DNA from: Noviherbaspirillum pedocola
GTDB taxonomy: Bacteria; Pseudomonadota; Gammaproteobacteria; Burkholderiales; Burkholderiaceae_D
DNA: 64,000 nucleotides
Assembly (NCBI RefSeq): GCF_016632335.1
Contig: NZ_JAEPBG010000013.1
Coordinates: 1-64,000 of the forward strand
Direction: 5' to 3'
The notes beneath the pieces are model-generated. The model was not told the DNA's origin and searched no databases. It saw nothing but the letters and a program-made list of their open reading frames with translations. The position numbers and the translations under genes are program-made. Positions 55,905 through 64,000 of this stretch are shown here, in pieces; position 1 is the first letter of the stretch, and every line of letters begins with the position of its first letter.

Positions 55905-57173
55905 ATGAATCGTTTCCTTGTTCTACTTTTCAGCCTGCTGCTACCGCTCCTGCCGGCGCGGGCAGCCCTGCTTACGGTCGATTCCGCTTTCGGGCCCGCA
56001 ACAATAGTCCGCGATACCGATACCGGGCTGGACTGGGCAAGGCTGCCGGTGACAGCAAATCTCTCCGTCAGAGAAGTGCTCGCCGGTATGGAGCCGGGCG
56101 GACGATTCGAGGGTTTTCGATATTCCATCGACGACGAGTTCTTCGGCGGCCTGATCCGGCCGATCTATCAATTCTGTCCGCCCAATTCGGTACCTTGCGC
56201 TTATCTGGCGATGCGCAACTTCATCGATATCTTTGGCGGAAACCGGGAGGGATTCTGGGCTCCGTATTATTTGATCCAAATTCAGGATGGCAACCCGCCG
56301 TTCATTACCTTCAATGTCGCCCTTTTCGAATTGTTCACCGAACCGGCGCTTTCGTACTACCTGGATTCAGGCCCAACTTCGGAAGCGGATTTCCGCTTTG
56401 AAGCCGGACACTTCATCGTGCGGCCGACACCGCAGATTCCTGAGCCTGCTATTACTGGCTTATTTGTCATCGGCGCCATTGCATTGGCAGGAAGGCGCAA
56501 ATGGCGGAAAGGTTTCATTATTGGCCTCGCCGCGATTGCGTGGGGTCTGGCCTCGCAAGCGCACGCAGAGCTGGTATTCAACGGTGGGTTTGAAATTACA
56601 CCGACAAGCGCCAGTCCGCTCGGCAATCTGACGGGCTGGACGCTATCTCCCCAGCGAATGGGGGCCCACACCGAAAGCCTCGACGGTATGGCTGACGCCG
56701 TCCATTCCGGCAGATATGGACTGGTATTTACCTCGGCGCCGGGTGACTTGGAAATCCGATTGTCACAAGTTCTGACAACCACACCGGGCACTGCTTACGA
56801 GCTTTCGTACTGGTATCGAAATTTTCCCAATATCACTGGTAATCCGGCGGGGGGATTCCGATCCATCCTGAATGGCAATGTGATGGATGCGCAAACCAAC
56901 CGGAATGCACCGAGTGACTGGACACAGTATGTTTTTGACTTCATGGCTCCATCGGCTACGACGCTGCTCGAGTTCGGCTATCACAGTACGGTCTCAGCAC
57001 TGGATGATATTTCCGTCGTCGAGGTGCGCGCAGTTCCGTTACCTGCGACATGGCATCTGTTCTGGCTTGGCGCATTGGCCTTGGTGCCTGGAAAACTTGG
57101 CAGGCGTAACACGCGTGGCGCAGAGGAGAGTGCGGTCAGCATTACGACCGGGTCGGGCCGTATTCCAGGCTGA
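55905..57173 (+). CDS. Tandem fusion of two PEP-CTERM exported proteins
   Basis: A 422-residue frame containing two complete sorted-protein layouts in series. First: signal peptide (1-20), a globular part, then IPEP (178-181), a hydrophobic helix and RR (197-198), a full PEP-CTERM signal. Second: immediately afterwards a new signal-peptide-like helix (203-221, ending Ala-His-Ala), a domain starting ELVFNGGFE that resembles the DUF642/carbohydrate-binding-like exported family, then VPLPAT (377-382), a hydrophobic helix and basic residues. An ATG with AGGAAGG upstream at 56501 lies in the wrong frame at the junction, so the two were probably separate overlapping genes joined by a one-base change. 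GGAGG precedes the start. Function of both parts is unknown. Confidence 0.75.
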   Translation: MNRFLVLLFSLLLPLLPARAALLTVDSAFGPATIVRDTDTGLDWARLPVTANLSVREVLAGMEPGGRFEGFRYSIDDEFFGGLIRPIYQFCPPNSVPCAYLAMRNFIDIFGGNREGFWAPYYLIQIQDGNPPFITFNVALFELFTEPALSYYLDSGPTSEADFRFEAGHFIVRPTPQIPEPAITGLFVIGAIALAGRRKWRKGFIIGLAAIAWGLASQAHAELVFNGGFEITPTSASPLGNLTGWTLSPQRMGAHTESLDGMADAVHSGRYGLVFTSAPGDLEIRLSQVLTTTPGTAYELSYWYRNFPNITGNPAGGFRSILNGNVMDAQTNRNAPSDWTQYVFDFMAPSATTLLEFGYHSTVSALDDISVVEVRAVPLPATWHLFWLGALALVPGKLGRRNTRGAEESAVSITTGSGRIPG

Positions 57174-57320
57174 AATACGAAATGCCTCAAGCGTCGAGCA
57201 GGAAGACCAGGATGCCTTCATCAAACCGAGCGATGCCACGTTTGTATGGCCTGAAAAAACCTCACAAGTCACGGTGATGAAAAAGCGGACTTTCACACCG
57301 GATATTTCGTTGCTGATGAC

Positions 57321-57968
57321 TCATCGAGACCTTATGGGCTGCCACTCCCAGAAGCTCTGGTCGAAATGCTCCCATAGTCCATCGGGACGTTCACGGCTTG
57401 CATAATTGTATGGAGCCTTATCCCAGCAGAGCAGCTCATTCGTCAGGTTATCCAGGACGATCGTGCCCTTGCTGGTTTCTGCAAGAAGTACGGCATGTGG
57501 GCATTTGAACTCCTTGTGAAAGACAACGCTGATTCGGATTGCCGCGCGTGGCAATCCGCGTGCAACCAGCCTTTTCCGCTTCTCGAGCGCCAGATCCTCG
57601 CAATCACCCGTTCCCCGCACGGGGTAGTTCCACTCTTCTTCCTTTCCCCGCCACTCGAAATCATCGGTCAGACGGATCTCGGCATTGACTTGGCGGTTGA
57701 CGTTGTCCAGTAACCGCAGAGAGCCAGGGTTCAGGTTCATTACCGCTGATCCGGTCATATCACAGTCACCCGGATGAGACCGGCAAAACTCATCGTATGC
57801 GGTAAGACGAGGAGTAATCCGCTCGACTGGCAAGCGCATGCGCGTACAGTGCGCGAAGGCTAGGGTGAGCGGCGCGGGATGTATGGTGTTAAGCCATCCG
57901 ACGAATATCGCCGCGAGAAAGGGGCGCTTGCTTGTCACCGCGATCTTCCCTGTCATGCGGCCGCTCAA
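57321..57968 (-). CDS. Transglutaminase-like cysteine peptidase (LapG/BTLCP family)
   Basis: A 215-residue exported protein with an N-terminal hydrophobic segment (~17-38). The bacterial transglutaminase-like cysteine proteinase triad is present: Cys in GTGDCEDLALEKR, His in CPHAVLLAE and Asp in VLDNL. LapG of this family cleaves surface adhesins under c-di-GMP control via LapD. Neither a LapD nor a large adhesin gene is next to it. It sits 18 bases downstream of ppsA on the same strand and may be cotranscribed. The precise start is uncertain. Confidence 0.82.
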   Translation of the reverse strand: MSGRMTGKIAVTSKRPFLAAIFVGWLNTIHPAPLTLAFAHCTRMRLPVERITPRLTAYDEFCRSHPGDCDMTGSAVMNLNPGSLRLLDNVNRQVNAEIRLTDDFEWRGKEEEWNYPVRGTGDCEDLALEKRKRLVARGLPRAAIRISVVFHKEFKCPHAVLLAETSKGTIVLDNLTNELLCWDKAPYNYASRERPDGLWEHFDQSFWEWQPIRSR

Positions 57969-57986
57969 GCAATCCTGGCTTATCGC

Positions 57987-60470
<2,484 letters not shown>

Positions 60471-60565
60471 GGCAAAGGCTCCTCTTTCATGAGCGTCGCA
60501 TGGCCGTGCCGGAAAGCTGGTTTGCTCTATGCCATTCGGAGCATCGCAGCCATCCGGCGGCATCC

Positions 60566-61651
60566 TTACTCGCTGTACGGTTTGACGGCAGCAGTCCTGC
60601 CCGGCGCAGGCCTTTCACTTTTTCCGAGATGACTCACGCGACGGCGTCTCGCGATTACGAGGACAGGCAGGCCGATCGCCAGCAACAAGGTGGTGTCCGG
60701 TAAGGGAATCAGAGCGAGTGCTGCCCCGGCGACGATGGCATGGACAGTCGCTGTCGGATGCACGCCATCCCAGAAGAAGGCGGCGGACGGGTTCGCTATG
60801 CATGAAGCGCTGAACGCGCATGCTGACGCAAGATCGCTGAATCCATAGCGTGATGGATTGCTGAAGATCTCTGTCTGCAGATCAAACAGGTCCAGCAAGC
60901 GGAGATCGCTTGCCTGCGATGCGGCAAGTTGCGCCAGGGATGACTCCAGCGCCCCATTGAATTCGGCCGCGATGCCGCTCGCCGCTGCGGACGCTTGCGG
61001 GCCGAGTGCAGTGATGGCCGGGGCCGCGCCAAGATCGGGCGCATTCAACACCAGGAAATGTTCAGCACCGGCGGCTGCAAGTCGCGCGAATACCGCGTCG
61101 ATATTGCTGATGGAGGAGGACAGCAGTGGCACGGGGTCTTTTCCTGCCACCAGCGCCGCAAAGGCATCGCGCAGATCGTTTCCGCCGACCTGAAGCGCAT
61201 ACAGAGTGTCCGAAGGCGCCTTGCCTGCGGTCTGCCCCAGGAACATCGCGGCCTGATCCTGCAGGCTGTAAGGGAAGGAAGACCCTGAAGGACCGCTACG
61301 GGAACCGGCGAAGGCAAAATCGCTGCCGCCGGCCATGGAGGGCGTCGCTGTCACGCCGAGTCCCGAGGCCAGTCGCTCGGCCCACACTGGTCCGTTGGAG
61401 TACCGTCCGGAAGCGTAAGGAAAGTTCGGGATAAAGTCCTGGCTGGGGATGGGGACGGGAGTACGCAGGCTGCCGGCCGGCAGCGGTGGCCCGAGCACAT
61501 TGTCGAACACGAACGCATCGTTTCCGCTGTCGGACAGGCTATCGCCGAACACCACCAGACTGGTGAACGGTCCGGCAAAGGCCGTGGTGGAAAGGAGCGC
61601 CAGCATGGATCCGAGCAGCAAGGCAAGCGCGCGATGGGCAAGGCCTTTCAT
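60566..61651 (-). CDS. GDSL/SGNH esterase with PEP-CTERM sorting signal
   Basis: A 361-residue exported hydrolase. The signal peptide ends near Thr-Ala-Phe-Ala. SGNH blocks: I FGDSLSDSG (nucleophile Ser), III VGGNDLRD, V DGVHPT (Asp and His). The C-terminus has LPDTTLLLAIGLPVLVIARRRR, a PEP-CTERM-like signal with Pro-x-Pro variation, followed by an unusually long ~20-residue polar tail. The protein would be exported, processed by an exosortase and displayed or released with exopolysaccharide. AGGAGGG precedes the ATG at 61651. It is a stand-alone gene, 95 bases downstream of the divergent-facing ppsA promoter region. Confidence 0.88.
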   Translation of the reverse strand: MKGLAHRALALLLGSMLALLSTTAFAGPFTSLVVFGDSLSDSGNDAFVFDNVLGPPLPAGSLRTPVPIPSQDFIPNFPYASGRYSNGPVWAERLASGLGVTATPSMAGGSDFAFAGSRSGPSGSSFPYSLQDQAAMFLGQTAGKAPSDTLYALQVGGNDLRDAFAALVAGKDPVPLLSSSISNIDAVFARLAAAGAEHFLVLNAPDLGAAPAITALGPQASAAASGIAAEFNGALESSLAQLAASQASDLRLLDLFDLQTEIFSNPSRYGFSDLASACAFSASCIANPSAAFFWDGVHPTATVHAIVAGAALALIPLPDTTLLLAIGLPVLVIARRRRVSHLGKSERPAPGRTAAVKPYSE

Positions 61652-61880
61652 GATGCCCTCCTGATCTGCGTTCAATGGGATGAAGCAGAAGCTACAAGTC
61701 GCACTCCGATTGGTCCTGATAAAACGCAAGCTCGCATGCAGACCCGTGGATGTGCGTTCGGAGCGGCTCTGGTTTTCGCCTGTCGCAAGATCATCGATGC
61801 GGGCGGCACAGGCGGTGCTTCAAGCTGCCGGCGCGGAAACTGCCCTAGTAAATGAACCCCATTGCCCGCGTGATACGCGG

Positions 61881-61906
61881 CGGCGCAGGCATGCAGGCCT
61901 GCGCCG
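61881..61906 (-). terminator. Hairpin downstream of the cupin gene
   Basis: A perfect 10-bp stem (61881-61890 with 61897-61906) around a six-base loop lies 32 bases past the cupin stop on the minus strand. It has no T run. A second 8-bp hairpin at 61922-61941 overlaps the stop codon itself. Confidence 0.5.
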
Positions 61907-61937
61907 ATCTATTCCATCTCGGTAAAGCGCCACCGCT

Positions 61938-62423
61938 TTACTTGAGGAACACTACGTCGTCCTTGGGCTGCGGCGGTATCTTGATCGCAATTGCCTTTAC
62001 CGGACCGTCGGCGACAATGGTGCCGGCATGCGCTGTTCCCTTGGGAATGATGATCAGCGTGCCCGGCTTGAATTCCTTCCTTTCATTGCCCAGCCACATC
62101 GAGCCGCTGCCTTCGACGATGTATTGAATCTCATCGGTTTTCGGATGGATGTGCTTGGCCACATTGCCGGACTGCAGCGCAACGGTTGCGTTCGGCGTAT
62201 TGACGAGCGGGCGATTGTGCATTTCCGGATTCGGCGTTTCGGGCAGGTCCGCATGTTTCAGTGCCGTCAGATCGATCATCTGCGGCTGCAGCGTGCTGTC
62301 GTCGGCATGGGCCTCGGGCAGCGCTCGCTGCAGCATAGGCGAAGCGACGAGGCCGGCGCCGAAAGCCAGCGCGAGGGCAATGGGAGCGAGCGCGGATTTG
62401 CGGCGCTTGGCGGCTGGGGTCAT
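61938..62423 (-). CDS. Exported cupin-domain protein
   Basis: A 161-residue protein with an N-terminal hydrophobic segment (~14-30) that exports or anchors it. The single cupin barrel has motif 1 HIHPKTDEIQYIVEGSG (metal-binding His, His, Glu) and motif 2 around GTLIIIPKGTAHAGTIV (His). Substrate or ligand unknown. AAGGAG lies six bases before the ATG. It lies 142 bases downstream of the AI-2E permease gene on the same strand. Confidence 0.85.
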   Translation of the reverse strand: MTPAAKRRKSALAPIALALAFGAGLVASPMLQRALPEAHADDSTLQPQMIDLTALKHADLPETPNPEMHNRPLVNTPNATVALQSGNVAKHIHPKTDEIQYIVEGSGSMWLGNERKEFKPGTLIIIPKGTAHAGTIVADGPVKAIAIKIPPQPKDDVVFLK

Positions 62424-62565
62424 GAATGTCTCCTTGTGGATATAGGGTGCCGGCAGTACATGGCGCGGGCATGATGACCATGAACTGCGACCGGGAAACC
62501 ATACCCGCTCGGCAAGCCCTCGGCAACCGTCCGATGCTTCGCGGTGCTTGCGGCGACGCCGCCGC

Positions 62566-63615
62566 TCATGCCGCCGCCTCGCGCCACAGCGTCAGCGCCA
62601 TCACCATCACCACCGGCCCGAGAAACAGGCCCACGAGGCCAAACAATTCCACGCCGCCGAGGATGCCGAACAACACCGCGAGAAAAGGCATACGGGTGGC
62701 GTTGCCTATGATGTTGGGCCGCACCAGGTGATCGGCCAGCACCAGCACCAGGCTGCCCCATGCCGCCACGCCGAGCGCCGCTCCGGAGGCGCCGTTCGCA
62801 GCAAGCAGGCCAGCCGCGGCCAGGTACACCAGCGGCGCGCCGAAGGGCACGATTGCCAGCAGCGCGGTCGCTGCGCCCCAGAGCGCCGCCGACGGCAAGC
62901 CGGCGATCGAGTAGCCGATGCCGATCAGCACGCCTTCGCCTATGCCCACCAGCACCAGGCCATTGACGGTGGCGCGGATCGCGGTCGGGATGCGCGACGC
63001 ATACCGCTGCCAGCGTTGCGCGCCCAGCCCGCGCATGCCGACGCGCTCGATCTGCGCATGCAGCGCATCGCCATTCTTGTACAGGAAGAACAGGCACAGG
63101 AAGGCGAAGCCGAGATCAATGAGCCGATGCGCGAGCTCGCCGCCGAAACGCCGCAGCACTTCGCTGGCCGAATGCAGGCGCGTGGCGGATCCGCCTGAAA
63201 ACAGATGCGTCAGGCCGCGCGGCTGCGCCAGAGTTGCCTGCCACCAGGTATGGAGGTAGGTCCCGATGAGCGGTATCTTCAGCAGCGCCGGGGGCGCGGC
63301 GATGCCGTCATTGTTCGCGGTGGCGATCCATGCGGCCAGGGTCGATGCCTGGCGACCGGCCTGGTCCGCGCCGACCAGAAGCGGAATCATCAGCAGGCAG
63401 GCAATCAGCGTGGTCATCAGCAGCGAAGCCGCCAGGGAGCGTCCGCCCAAGGTCTGCTTGACCCGGAGATACAGCGGCCAGGTGGCGATGCAGAAAACGC
63501 CGGCCCAGGCGAGCGGCAGAAAGAAGCGCTGCACCACCAGGATGGTGAGAACGATGATGCACAGCGCGAATACGCTGCCGATGATGGTTTGGCGGATGTC
63601 GTTGCTGGATGTCAT
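62566..63615 (-). CDS. AI-2E family membrane permease
   Basis: A 349-residue inner-membrane protein of the AI-2E transporter family (PF01594-type). It has eight or so hydrophobic helices, two near the N-terminus, a large loop in the middle (~100-200), and conserved motifs GIGEGVLIGIGYSIAGLPSAALWGAATALLAIVPFGAPLVY (in parts). Members export autoinducer-2, Na+/H+ or other solutes, so the substrate is not fixed. GGAGG lies twelve bases before the ATG at 63615. The frame is open upstream, but those residues are Arg/Pro-rich. Confidence 0.88.
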   Translation of the reverse strand: MTSSNDIRQTIIGSVFALCIIVLTILVVQRFFLPLAWAGVFCIATWPLYLRVKQTLGGRSLAASLLMTTLIACLLMIPLLVGADQAGRQASTLAAWIATANNDGIAAPPALLKIPLIGTYLHTWWQATLAQPRGLTHLFSGGSATRLHSASEVLRRFGGELAHRLIDLGFAFLCLFFLYKNGDALHAQIERVGMRGLGAQRWQRYASRIPTAIRATVNGLVLVGIGEGVLIGIGYSIAGLPSAALWGAATALLAIVPFGAPLVYLAAAGLLAANGASGAALGVAAWGSLVLVLADHLVRPNIIGNATRMPFLAVLFGILGGVELFGLVGLFLGPVVMVMALTLWREAAA

Positions 63616-63757
63616 GCAGTGAAAGTCCTCCTGTATGCGCTGCATCTTATCGGCAAAGCTTGGCAACGGCCTTGCGTAGCGCCGCATGGGCAGCGCAGGG
63701 CATGGCGGCCGGCGCGCAAAGCTGCGCAAACGCAATCACGACCTGCAAAGGCGCGGC

Positions 63758-63802
63758 TTGACACGGAAAATATGATGCTCGTAATATGTCGTTCATCATA
63801 TT
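63758..63802 (+). promoter_or_regulatory. Promoter with overlapping inverted-repeat operator for the TetR gene
   Basis: TTGACA (63758-63763) and TAATAT (63782-63787) form a near-consensus sigma-70 promoter with 18-base spacing. A perfect 9-base inverted repeat, AATATGATG (63769-63777) and CATCATATT (63794-63802), brackets the -10. This is the typical layout for a self-repressing TetR regulator. Confidence 0.75.
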
Positions 63803-63811
63803 CAAGGCAGC

Positions 63812-64000
63812 ATGGTCATGGCCACTGAACAGAAGGCGAATCGCAAGGAAGCAAGCCACGAACGCATACTTGAAGCCGCGGCACGCGCGATCCGGCGCAG
63901 CGGCTATGCCGGCGCGAGCGTGGCCGAAGTGATGAAGGAAGCCGGACTCACGCATGGCGGCTTTTATGCGCATTTCCCGTCGCGCGATGCGATGGTGGCC
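63812..64000 (+). CDS. TetR-family transcriptional regulator, 5' end
   Basis: The first 63 codons of a gene cut by the window edge. The sequence ASHERILEAAARAIRRSGYAGASVAEVMKEAGLTHGGFYAHFPSRDAMVA (in parts) is the TetR DNA-binding domain: helix-turn-helix with VAEVMKEAGLTHGGFYAHF. ATGs at 63812 and 63818 are both possible; AAGG lies 4 or 10 bases upstream. The ligand-binding domain is outside the window. It is divergent from the AI-2E permease, 196 bases away, and probably represses itself through the inverted repeat. Confidence 0.9.
   Translation, partial: MVMATEQKANRKEASHERILEAAARAIRRSGYAGASVAEVMKEAGLTHGGFYAHFPSRDAMVA

Overview
The window is about 64 kb of G+C-rich DNA from a Gram-negative bacterium. 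It encodes outer-membrane biogenesis proteins (TamA/TamB), a c'-type cytochrome with a b561 partner, PEP-CTERM sorted proteins, an AI-2E type permease and Ohr. It also carries a stress/anoxia gene island like one I recall from Burkholderia. Together these point to Burkholderiales, perhaps Oxalobacteraceae; this is an inference from gene content, not a sequence search. I see no rRNA, tRNA, CRISPR array, transposase, integrase or phage genes.

Layout. 1-6111: a REP-like hairpin and a hexanucleotide repeat, then tamB and tamA on the minus strand. 6490-17910: signalling and metabolism. This part holds a LOV-domain (blue-light type) hybrid histidine kinase convergent with a GGDEF diguanylate cyclase, a cytochrome P450, a short-form 6-phosphogluconate dehydrogenase, a large multi-PAS hybrid kinase and a Na/Pi-cotransporter-like protein. 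18454-29068: oxidative-stress and envelope genes. These are an Old Yellow Enzyme reductase, Ohr, an exported beta-helix protein with four Cys-rich C-terminal repeats, cytochrome c' with cytochrome b561, a methyltransferase, a small ParB-fold protein, a DUF1003 membrane protein, an exported M20 peptidase, Dps and a lipoprotein. 29671-31785: a secreted lipase-like esterase.

31919-60470 is the most coherent part of the window. It holds a DHH phosphoesterase, nicotinate phosphoribosyltransferase, an APH-like kinase, PRPP synthetase, a universal stress protein, an operon (ACP-acyl-AMP ligase-acyltransferase fusion, acyl-CoA synthetase, 2-oxoacid dehydrogenase E1alpha/E1beta/E2, ACP), a B12-type ribonucleotide reductase, Hsp20, a GroEL paralogue, a small cytochrome c, a CapA-like protein, an Mg2+ P-type ATPase and PEP synthase. 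Four FNR/Anr-like dyads (TTGA-N6-TCAA type) lie in front of pncB, prs/kinase, uspA and hsp20-groEL. The hsp20 one has a correctly spaced -10 element. I read this as an oxygen-limitation survival island: NAD and PRPP salvage, oxygen-independent dNTP synthesis, protein protection, acetyl/acyl-group handling and gluconeogenic PEP formation. It resembles the low-oxygen-activated (lxa) locus reported in Burkholderia cenocepacia.

Embedded in or after it are two PEP-CTERM proteins. One is a single frame that appears to fuse two complete signal-peptide/sorting-signal proteins; the other is a GDSL esterase. There is also a LapG-like cysteine peptidase. The window ends with a cupin protein, an AI-2E family permease and the 5' end of a TetR regulator that has a strong promoter overlapped by a perfect inverted repeat.
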